Origin: Rhodospirillaceae bacterium | GTDB lineage: Bacteria; Pseudomonadota; Alphaproteobacteria; UBA8366; GCA-2717185 | NCBI GenBank assembly: GCA_028817685.1 | Contig: JAPPPC010000811.1 | Span: 1-5,378, forward strand | Direction of reading: 5' to 3' | DNA: 5,378 nt | Shown here: piece after piece, positions 1 to 5,378 of the stretch | Position numbering within the stretch: the first letter of the stretch is position 1 | Layout of the letters: each line of letters starts with the position of its first letter | The notes under the pieces: model-generated | Database searches by the model: none | Told to the model about the DNA's origin: nothing | Seen by the model: only the letters and a program-made list of their open reading frames with translations | Program-made: the position numbers and the translations under genes

Positions 1-67
1 CAGCCGGGCCGACGCCCTTGCCGATGATATCGAGAATGTCGTCGCGGGGCCGGTCGAGATCGGTCAT
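1..67 (-). CDS. 5' end of an unidentified gene running off the left edge
   Basis: Reading the minus strand from the ATG at 67-65 gives 22 codons (it begins MTDLDRPRDDILDIIGKG) before the window ends. An in-frame TGA lies eight codons upstream (plus positions 89-91), and this ATG is the first one after it, so the start is reasonable. Third positions are almost all G or C, as in the other genes here, which supports real coding. No Shine-Dalgarno-like stretch precedes the ATG; the upstream bases are AAAGCGACATAGCACC. The fragment is too short to assign to a family and I do not recognise it. It is transcribed divergently from the WD40 gene, with about 140 nt between the two starts. The competing plus-strand reading of the same bases is less attractive because it runs on into the WD40 gene. 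Confidence 0.45.
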   Translation of the reverse strand, partial: MTDLDRPRDDILDIIGKGVGPA

Positions 68-143
68 GGTGCTATGTCGCTTTTCGGCTCAAGGTTCCGG
101 CCAAACCAGAGCGCGCGATCGAGGCCGGAGTCAAGCGGCGGCG

Positions 144-172
144 TTGCGGTCGGGCAATTCCGGCCCTATATC
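144..172 (+). promoter_or_regulatory. Candidate sigma-70-type promoter for the WD40 gene
   Basis: TTGCGG at 144-149 and TATATC at 167-172 are separated by exactly 17 nt. The -35 box matches TTGACA at 3 of 6 bases and the -10 box matches TATAAT at 4 of 6. Transcription would begin near 179, leaving a leader of about 29 nt before the ATG at 208. This is the best such pair in the divergent gap, but in GC-rich DNA a match of this quality can arise by chance. Confidence 0.35.
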
Positions 173-207
173 CCGTTGATCCGCAATTTTGGGGCGGCAG
201 GCGCGCG

Positions 208-2127
208 ATGGCGATCGACGCTGAAACCGAGGAACAGGAAGCCAAGAGGGCGAAACGGCAGCTGCTGTTGCTGATCGTCGGCGCGGTCTTTGTCGGCCTG
301 CTGGGCTTGTACGGCATCGGCATGCTGTCCGATGCGGCAATTCGCGCCGGATTGCAGCCGAAATCCTGGACCCGTGCGGCGGAGGAAAAGCGCAAGGCCG
401 GACCGGTAGAGGTTGTGCAAGCGCATGAGGAGCCGGAAGCGGTAACCGCAGCGCCGATCGCACCGATCACCCCGGCGCCCCAGAGCGCGTTCCGGCTGCC
501 CCCGGCAAACATCCTGCTCGATCTGGCGAAAGAGCGGATTGCCAACCACGACATGGTGACGGGCGGCTTGCTGGCGCTGGCCGCGCTGCCGGACGATGGC
601 GGCGCGGTTTCGCCCAATATCGCCGCGGCGGCGCTGCCTGTGCTGTACGACGTTTATCTGCAGCGCCGTGAAATTTCCGTATTGCGCGGGCATGGCAAGT
701 TCGTGCGGCTGGCGGCGTTCAACGCAGCGGGAACGATGGCGGTGACCGCCTCGTCGGATCAGACGGCGCGGCTTTGGGATGTGGCGACGGGTAAGGAACT
801 CGCCAAGCTCGACGGGCACGACGCGGAGGTCTGGTCGGCCGCTTTCAGCCCGGACGGGAAGCGGGTCATGACCGTGTCTTTCGACAAGACGGCGCGGCTG
901 TGGGACGTGACGACCGGCGACTCGATTGCGGTGCTGAAAGGGCATCGCGGAGAGGTGAATGCTGCGGCTTTCAGCCCGGATGGCCGCCGCATGCTGACTG
1001 CCTCCTACGACAATACCGCACGGGTCTGGGACGTGGCGAACGCGGCGACGGTCGCCGAGCTAAAGGGGCATGGCGCGCTGATCCGTTCCGCCGCGTTCAG
1101 TGCCGACGGCAGCCGGGTTGTTACAGCGTCGCGCGACGGCACCGCGCGGATCTGGAATGCGGCGACAGGTGAGGAAATTCTCGTTTTGCGCGGCCACACG
1201 CGGGAGGTCCGCGTCGCCGCTTTCAGCCCGGACGGCAGCCGGGTTGCGACCGCGTCGGCGGACGGCTCGGCGCGGCTGTGGGACGCGGCGACGGGCGCGA
1301 CGATCGCTGTGCTGAGCGGCCACGACCGCTACGTCACCGCGGCCTATTTCAGTCCGGACGGCAGCCGCGTTGTGACGGCGGCCTGGGGCGACAATGCGGC
1401 GCGGCTTTGGGATGCCAAGTCCGGCGCGGCGGTTGCGGTGCTGGACGGTCATGAGGGTGAGGTCAACGGCGCGTCATTCAGCAAGGATAGTCGCTACATC
1501 GTGACGGCAGGCGGTGACCGGACGGCGCGGGTTTGGGACGCGGCGACCGGCGCGGCGCTCAGTGTATTGGCGGGACATGCCAACCAGGTCTACACCGCCG
1601 CCTTCAGCCCGGATGGCGAGACCATCCTGACCGCTTCCGCCGACGGCACCGCGCGGCTGTGGCGAACGCATGACGGGATTTCCGCGACCCGGCTGCCGAT
1701 CACGGACGGGGGCAGCCTGCTGCAATTCAACGGGCCGAGCCATCTCGCGACGTCGACCGGAACGGGCGAGATCGAAGTGTGGAACCTCGAAACCGAACAC
1801 CGCTACAAGGTTAACGAGCTCGAGGCGAGCGCGGCATCGGGTGTGCTGTCCGTCGAAATCGATGCGCAAGGCAAGGCCCGGATTGTCGATGTGACCAGCG
1901 GCTGGACGTTGGCGATGCTGTCCGGGCGTTTCGACGGACCAAAATCGGCGCTGGTCGATCCCACGGGAACCAGATTGGCAACGCTCTCCGGAAATGGGCC
2001 GGTGCGGCTCTACACGATCTTCCCGACCCTGGCCGAAATTGCCGTGCATCTGAAAGAGGTGCTGCCGCGCGAATTGACGCGGGCACAGCGCAAGGAGCTG
2101 ACCCGGGTCGCCAACACCACGCGATAG
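208..2127 (+). CDS. Membrane-anchored WD40-repeat protein (TM, helical linker, WD40 propeller), no enzymatic domain
   Basis: The 639-residue product probably works as a membrane-tethered binding or sensing scaffold; its ligand is unknown. Visible parts in order: a charged N-terminus (1-17, ending KRAKR); one hydrophobic transmembrane segment at about 18-40; an Ala/Pro-rich stretch (65-94); a helical linker (95-157, with LALAALPDD and VLYDVYLQRREISVLRGH); eight WD40 repeats (159-486, GH at 161-162 and WD at 190-191 in the first); two or three decayed repeats (487-604); and a tail at 605-631 containing PRELTRAQRKEL. The linker and tail resemble those I recall from bacterial TIR-, caspase- or STAND-WD40 signalling proteins, but no such effector domain is present. 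Topology is ambiguous because basic residues flank both sides of the membrane segment. The ATG at 208 is the first ATG, GTG or TTG after the in-frame stop at 25-27, so no longer N-terminus is available. The ribosome site is weak (GGGGCGG at 191-197). Family assignment is firm; function is not known. Confidence 0.93.
   Translation: MAIDAETEEQEAKRAKRQLLLLIVGAVFVGLLGLYGIGMLSDAAIRAGLQPKSWTRAAEEKRKAGPVEVVQAHEEPEAVTAAPIAPITPAPQSAFRLPPANILLDLAKERIANHDMVTGGLLALAALPDDGGAVSPNIAAAALPVLYDVYLQRREISVLRGHGKFVRLAAFNAAGTMAVTASSDQTARLWDVATGKELAKLDGHDAEVWSAAFSPDGKRVMTVSFDKTARLWDVTTGDSIAVLKGHRGEVNAAAFSPDGRRMLTASYDNTARVWDVANAATVAELKGHGALIRSAAFSADGSRVVTASRDGTARIWNAATGEEILVLRGHTREVRVAAFSPDGSRVATASADGSARLWDAATGATIAVLSGHDRYVTAAYFSPDGSRVVTAAWGDNAARLWDAKSGAAVAVLDGHEGEVNGASFSKDSRYIVTAGGDRTARVWDAATGAALSVLAGHANQVYTAAFSPDGETILTASADGTARLWRTHDGISATRLPITDGGSLLQFNGPSHLATSTGTGEIEVWNLETEHRYKVNELEASAASGVLSVEIDAQGKARIVDVTSGWTLAMLSGRFDGPKSALVDPTGTRLATLSGNGPVRLYTIFPTLAEIAVHLKEVLPRELTRAQRKELTRVANTTR
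676..1665 (+). repeat. Eight tandem 126-nt coding repeats (WD40 blades)
   Basis: The GH dipeptide histidines fall at residues 162, 204, 246, 288, 330, 372, 415 and 457, and the blade-ending Trp at 190, 232, 274, 316, 358, 401, 443 and 485. The period is therefore 42 residues (126 nt), with a single extra codon in the sixth repeat, near W393-G394. Identity persists in the DNA: the word TTCAGCCCGGA occurs at 844, 970, 1222 and 1603, which are multiples of 126 nt apart, plus the 3-nt insertion. Every blade ends in a variant of TARLWD (TARVWD, TARIWN, SARLWD, AARLWD, TARLWR). Such uniform spacing and shared DNA words suggest amplification or homogenisation of the blades rather than an ancient, drifted propeller. 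Confidence 0.9.
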
Positions 2128-2156
2128 TTGCCAAGCCGGGCGCTAATCGCGACACT
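2128..2156 (+). promoter_or_regulatory. Weak candidate promoter for hyuAB
   Basis: TTGCCA at 2128-2133, directly after the WD40 stop codon, matches the TTGACA -35 box at 5 of 6 bases. GACACT follows after 17 nt at 2151-2156 but matches TATAAT at only 3 of 6. Transcription would begin near 2163, still upstream of the AGGAG of hyuA. This would allow hyuAB expression independent of the WD40 gene; the poor -10 box keeps confidence low. Confidence 0.22.
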
Positions 2157-2162
2157 CGGCTT
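2133..2162. repeat. Small inverted repeat between the WD40 gene and hyuA
   Basis: AAGCCG at 2133-2138 is perfectly complementary to CGGCTT at 2157-2162, with 18 nt between. A further GCG/CGC pairing (2140-2142 with 2148-2150) could extend the fold around the loop CTAAT. The right arm ends 12 nt before the AGGAG of hyuA. No T-run follows (the next bases are CCCCAGG), so it does not qualify as a standard intrinsic terminator. It overlaps the weak promoter candidate. The pairing is certain as sequence; a biological role is not shown. Confidence 0.4.
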
Positions 2163-2174
2163 CCCCAGGAATTC

Positions 2175-2179
2175 AGGAG
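2175..2179 (+). promoter_or_regulatory. Ribosome binding site that sets the hyuA start
   Basis: AGGAG at 2175-2179 lies 8 nt before the GTG at 2188. This is ideal spacing and decides for that GTG over the in-frame TTG at 2128, which abuts the preceding stop codon and has no such site. The family homology also begins right after the GTG. Confidence 0.85.
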
Positions 2180-2187
2180 TTTACAAC

Positions 2188-4236
2188 GTGATCGTAGGAA
2201 TCGAGGTCGGCGGTACATTTACCGACCTGGTCATGGTCGACGATGCCGGTCGGCTGCGCGTCCACAAGCTGCCATCGACGCCAAGCGACCCCAGTGTCGC
2301 TGCCGTCACCGGGCTGCGTGAAATCATCGACGCGGCGGGGGTTTCGGGCGGTGCGGTCTCGGAACTGCTGCACGGTTCGACCATCGCGGCCAACGCGCTG
2401 ATCCAGCGGCGCGGCGCGCGTACGGCGCTGATTACGACCAAGGGCTTCCGCGACGTGCTGTTCATCCAGCGTCAGGACAAGACCGTCGTCTACGACATGT
2501 TCTACCAGAAGGCGGAACCGCTGCTGACTCGCGACAAGGTTTTCGAGGCCGATGAGCGCATGGGGGCGGACGGCGAGGTGGTGACCGCGCTCGATCCTGC
2601 GGCGGCGGAAGCCCTGATCGACGCGCTTGTCGCCGAACACGACATCGAATCGATCGCGGTCTGCCTGCTGCACGCCTACGCCAATCCGGCGCATGAGCAG
2701 GCGATCGGCGAAATCATCGCGCGCAAGCACCCGCAGGTCCGGGTTTCGTTGTCCTCTGAGGTGGCGCCGGAGCACCGCGAATACGAGCGTACCAGCACGG
2801 CGGTTATCGACGCCTATATCGGTCCGGCGGTGGAGAAGTACCTGACCCGCTTCGGCGATTCGGTGCGCGAGGTTGGCTTCGACGGCACGCCGCTGATCAT
2901 GCAGTCGAATGGCGGGGCGGTGCCGCTGGAGACGGCGCGGCGGCGTACGGCCAACATGTTCGTCTCCGGCCCGGCGGCGGCGGTCACCGCGGCCTCGGAA
3001 GTGGCGCAGGCGACCGGAATCTCTGACGTCATCTCCATCGATGTCGGCGGCACGAGCTGCGATGTCTGCCTGATCACCGGTTGCATGCCGCAGACCACGG
3101 TCAAGGGCACGGCGGAGTTCAGCGTCGACGGGCTGCCGCTCAACGTGGTGATGACCGACATCGTGACCATCGGCGCCGGCGGCGGCAGCATCGCCCATAT
3201 CGATGCGGGCGGCATGCTGCAGGTCGGGCCGCAGAGCGCGGGCGCCGTGCCGGGGCCTGCCTGCTACGGTCATGGCGGCGAAGGCTTCACCCTGACCGAC
3301 GCCATGCTATTGCTCGGCTTGCTCGAAGCGGGAGCCGAGTTGCCGGGTGGGATCGTGCTGAACCCGAAACTATCGGAAGAAGCCGCCGGAGAATTATGCG
3401 GCCGGCTGGAGCTGACGCCGATCGAGCTGGCGGAGCGGGTCTACCGCATCGCCATCGTGAATATGGCGCAGGCGCTGCGCCGGGTCAGCGTCAAGCGCGG
3501 CCACGACCCGCGCCAGTTCGCGTTGCTGCCCTGTGGCGGCGCCGGGGCGCTGATCGCCGGTCCGCTGGCGGTCGAGATGGGCATGGACAATATCCTGGTG
3601 CCACCGCATCCGGGAATCTTCTCCGCCTACGGGTTGGCGGTCGCCGATGTCCGCATCGACTATGTCCGGGCCGACGGCGCGGTGCGCACGGACACGATGA
3701 CGAAGGAAGATTTCGCCGAACGGATCGACGATCTGCGCGGCCGCGCCGCGGCGGAATATGGCGCGCTGGGCTACGATGCCGACGCCCTCAACCTCACCTT
3801 CGCGGTCGATGCACGTTATGTCGGCCAGGGCTACGAGCTGCGCGTGCCGATCGACCCGGCCGACGTCGCGCGTGACGGGGTCGAGAGCCTGGTCGAGCGG
3901 TTCCATCAGCTGCACGAACAGCAATATAACCACGCCTTCCGCAACAGCCGGGTCGAGGCGATCTCCTTCCGCCTGACCGCCGAGCATCCGCGGCCGGCCC
4001 TGTCGCATGACGTGACCGGTGCGGGCGCGACGGAAAGCACGGGATCGCGCGATATCGGTCTGCCCGGCCTGACCGGCTCTTATGCGATCTATCAGCGCGA
4101 CGGGCTGCCGCAGGGCTTCGCCGCGGACGGACCCGCCATCATCGTCGAGACGACGACCAGCACCCCGGTGCCGCCGGGCTGGCGCTTCGAGGTCGTCGGC
4201 AACGGTGCGATCAAACTGTCCAAGGAGGGCGCATGA
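2188..4236 (+). CDS. hyuA: Hydantoinase/oxoprolinase subunit A (HyuA, ATP-binding)
   Basis: This 682-residue protein is full length for the HyuA family, whose members pair with HyuB to open cyclic amides such as hydantoins or 5-oxoproline at the cost of ATP; relatives are acetone and acetophenone carboxylase subunits. It should be cytoplasmic; no signal peptide or membrane segment is visible. Family landmarks: phosphate-1 loop VGGTFTDLV (7-15); HGSTIAANALIQRRG (62-76); EYERTST (198-204); MQSNGG (238-243) and SGPAAAV (260-266); second nucleotide loop IDVGGTSCDV (284-293); TIGAGGGSIA (327-336); GAVPGPACYG (352-361); RGHDPRQF (437-444); PPHPGIFSAYGL in the C-terminal half; and RYVGQGYEL near the end. 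Oddities are Glu6 where Asp is usual and CGGAGALIA (449-457) where the family normally has GGAGPLHA. It overlaps hyuB by four bases, so the two are almost certainly cotranslated. The substrate cannot be deduced. Confidence 0.94.
   Translation: MIVGIEVGGTFTDLVMVDDAGRLRVHKLPSTPSDPSVAAVTGLREIIDAAGVSGGAVSELLHGSTIAANALIQRRGARTALITTKGFRDVLFIQRQDKTVVYDMFYQKAEPLLTRDKVFEADERMGADGEVVTALDPAAAEALIDALVAEHDIESIAVCLLHAYANPAHEQAIGEIIARKHPQVRVSLSSEVAPEHREYERTSTAVIDAYIGPAVEKYLTRFGDSVREVGFDGTPLIMQSNGGAVPLETARRRTANMFVSGPAAAVTAASEVAQATGISDVISIDVGGTSCDVCLITGCMPQTTVKGTAEFSVDGLPLNVVMTDIVTIGAGGGSIAHIDAGGMLQVGPQSAGAVPGPACYGHGGEGFTLTDAMLLLGLLEAGAELPGGIVLNPKLSEEAAGELCGRLELTPIELAERVYRIAIVNMAQALRRVSVKRGHDPRQFALLPCGGAGALIAGPLAVEMGMDNILVPPHPGIFSAYGLAVADVRIDYVRADGAVRTDTMTKEDFAERIDDLRGRAAAEYGALGYDADALNLTFAVDARYVGQGYELRVPIDPADVARDGVESLVERFHQLHEQQYNHAFRNSRVEAISFRLTAEHPRPALSHDVTGAGATESTGSRDIGLPGLTGSYAIYQRDGLPQGFAADGPAIIVETTTSTPVPPGWRFEVVGNGAIKLSKEGA
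4222..4228 (+). promoter_or_regulatory. Ribosome binding site of hyuB inside the hyuA 3' end
   Basis: AAGGAGG at 4222-4228 is a near-perfect anti-Shine-Dalgarno match lying 4 nt before the ATG at 4233. The ATG overlaps the hyuA TGA (ATGA at 4233-4236). Together they indicate translational coupling and balanced synthesis of the two subunits, and they fix the hyuB start. Confidence 0.85.
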
Positions 4237-5378
4237 GCGCGATCGATCCCGCCGACTTCAACGTCGTCTCCAGCGCCTTCAAATCCATCGCGCAAGAGAT
4301 GCAGGACATCATGCTGCGCGCGGCCTATTCCTCGCTGGTGCGCGAGGCGAAGGACTGCTCGACCTGCGTCATGGATGCGGACGCTCGGACGGTGGCGCAG
4401 GCGGAAGCCATTCCGGTTCATATGAACTCGCTCGCCGCCGCGGTGCCCTTCATCAAGGAAAAGCACGACCTGACCACCCTGGGCCCGACCGACGCCTTCA
4501 TCACCAACAACCCTTATCAGAACGGCCAGCATCTGAACGACATCATCTTCATCATGCCGGTCTTCCATGAGGGCAAGCTGGCGGCCTTCACCGGCAGCAT
4601 CTGCCACCATCTGGAGCTCGGCGGCGCGGTCGCCGGCTCGAACGCGGACGCGACCGAGCTGTATCAGGAAGGGCTGATCCTGCCGACCCTGCGCATCGAC
4701 ACCGAGAAGGATCTGAATGACGGGCCGGTGGAGCAGATCATCGCCGCCAATGTACGCCTGCCAGAGACGATCATCGGCGATTTCCACGCCCAGATCTCCG
4801 CCGTCATGCGCGGCCGCGATCTGCTGCACGGGCTATTCGAAAGGCACGGGCTGGCGTTGGCGACGGCATGCATGGCGGAGCTGCAGAGCTATTCCGAGCG
4901 CATGATACGCGCCACCATCGCCGGCCTGCCGGATGGCGAGTATTTTGGTGAGGACAAGCTGGATGGCCGCACCCTGAACAGCGAGCAGCCGGTCATCCGT
5001 GCCCGTGTGGTGATCGACGGGGACGAGGCGCTGGTCGATCTGTCGGAGACCGACGACCAGTTGGCTTGGCCCTGCAACAACCCGGTCGCCTCGACCGAGT
5101 CCGCCGTGCTCACCGTGTTCGGCCAGCTCGCGGGTTCCGGGGTGCCGACCAATGACGGTATCTACCGGCCGATCAAGATGGTCACCCGCAAGGGCTCGCT
5201 GGTCGATCCGCACCACCCCGCACCGGTGCAGAGCCGTATGAACGCGGCTTACCGCACCGCGTCCGCGGTCAAGAAGGCGCTCGCTGAGGTGGCGCCGGAA
5301 CAGTTCTCCTGCGCCGGCGCCGATACCACCAATTCGATCACCATGCGCCGCGCCGGCGAAGACGGTTACGAGATGTTC
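4233..5378 (+). CDS. hyuB: Hydantoinase/oxoprolinase subunit B (HyuB), 3' end outside the window
   Basis: The frame stays open from the ATG at 4233 to the window edge, giving 382 residues. HyuB proteins usually run to somewhat over 500, so roughly the last third is missing because of the window boundary, not because of a lesion. HyuB is the partner of HyuA and is thought to carry the hydrolytic (or carboxylating) half of the reaction. Family features: IAQEMQDIMLRAAYS near the N-terminus (19-33); VAQAEAIPVHMNSL (54-67); TNNPYQNGQHLNDI (91-104); CHHLELGG (124-131); ATELYQEGL (140-148); DLSETDDQ (269-276); NDGIYRPI (307-314); and HHPAPVQSRMNAAYRT (327-342). Compared with the usual NDPYxGGTHLxD and HHADVGG patterns, Asn93 and Glu128 sit where Asp is common, so this may be a distinct subfamily. 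The gene follows hyuA with a four-base overlap. Family call firm; substrate unknown. Confidence 0.93.
   Translation, partial: MSAIDPADFNVVSSAFKSIAQEMQDIMLRAAYSSLVREAKDCSTCVMDADARTVAQAEAIPVHMNSLAAAVPFIKEKHDLTTLGPTDAFITNNPYQNGQHLNDIIFIMPVFHEGKLAAFTGSICHHLELGGAVAGSNADATELYQEGLILPTLRIDTEKDLNDGPVEQIIAANVRLPETIIGDFHAQISAVMRGRDLLHGLFERHGLALATACMAELQSYSERMIRATIAGLPDGEYFGEDKLDGRTLNSEQPVIRARVVIDGDEALVDLSETDDQLAWPCNNPVASTESAVLTVFGQLAGSGVPTNDGIYRPIKMVTRKGSLVDPHHPAPVQSRMNAAYRTASAVKKALAEVAPEQFSCAGADTTNSITMRRAGEDGYEMF

Noticed and set aside
106..134. Minus-strand promoter for the left-edge gene (TTGACT at 134-129)
   Set aside because: The -35-like box is good, but the hexamer 17 nt downstream is CTCTGG, and neighbouring spacings are no better.
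2..274. Open plus-strand frame from the window edge to 274
   Set aside because: It runs 67 bases into the WD40 gene, ends in an unnatural Arg/Cys-rich tail, and has weaker third-position bias than the minus-strand reading of 1-67.
166..945. Long minus-strand open frame opposite the WD40 gene
   Set aside because: Arg/His-rich product typical of antisense shadows in GC-rich DNA; the plus strand has clear WD40 repeats.
676..1665. CRISPR-like or other non-coding array suggested by regular spacing
   Set aside because: The 126-nt period is exactly 42 codons in frame and translates to WD40 blades; there are no short identical repeats with unique spacers.
2133..2162. Intrinsic terminator after the WD40 gene
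   Set aside because: The outer stem is only six base pairs with a large irregular loop, and no T-run follows.
2128..2187. Upstream TTG start for hyuA at 2128, adding 20 residues
   Set aside because: The added residues have no family counterpart, the TTG directly follows a stop codon with no ribosome site, and AGGAG sits 8 nt before the GTG at 2188.
2173..3273. 366-codon minus-strand open frame opposite hyuA
   Set aside because: Arg/Asp-rich translation with no recognisable motif; the opposite strand is an unambiguous HyuA.
3081..3875. Plus-strand out-of-frame open reading frame inside hyuA
   Set aside because: Arg/Gly-rich shadow of the hyuA frame without plausible protein character.
4082..4570. 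Plus-strand out-of-frame open reading frame spanning the hyuA end and hyuB start
   Set aside because: It is a shadow: the ATGA overlap and HyuB motifs show that the frame starting at 4233 is the real one.
4092..4829. Minus-strand open frame across the hyuA/hyuB junction
   Set aside because: Lies opposite two well-supported genes and shows no family motif of its own.

Overview
The window is GC-rich chromosomal DNA with strongly G/C-biased third codon positions. This composition, the style of the hydantoinase-family proteins and the WD40 protein type suggest an alphaproteobacterium, possibly a Rhodospirillales-like lineage. That is an inference from gene style; there is no rRNA or other marker in the window.

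Layout: (1) At the left edge, positions 1-67 on the minus strand hold the first 22 codons of a gene that runs out of the window; it is not recognised. (2) Positions 68-207 are a short divergent intergenic region with one candidate plus-strand promoter. (3) Positions 208-2127 (+) encode a 639-residue membrane-anchored WD40-repeat protein: one N-terminal transmembrane segment, a helical linker, eight very regular 42-residue WD40 repeats, about three decayed repeats and a C-terminal tail. (4) After a 60-nt gap, positions 2188-4236 (+) encode HyuA, an ATP-dependent hydantoinase/oxoprolinase subunit starting at a GTG behind a clear AGGAG. (5) Positions 4233-5378 (+), overlapping hyuA by ATGA, encode the first 382 residues of the partner subunit HyuB; its 3' end is beyond the window.

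How the genes relate: hyuA and hyuB are translationally coupled and should form one ATP-dependent enzyme acting on a cyclic amide (hydantoin or 5-oxoproline type) or, less likely from what is visible, a ketone carboxylase. The substrate cannot be read from sequence. The WD40 gene lies on the same strand, but nothing in it points to hydantoin metabolism. It looks like the sensor half (membrane segment, helical linker, WD40 propeller) of the large effector-WD40 signalling proteins of bacteria, with no effector domain.

The most interesting signals are this effector-less WD40 protein, whose repeats share a nearly constant framework while a few columns vary freely, and several departures from the usual HyuA/HyuB motifs that suggest a divergent subfamily. 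I see no mobile element, CRISPR array, RNA gene or convincing intrinsic terminator. There is no gene-free stretch longer than 300 bases.
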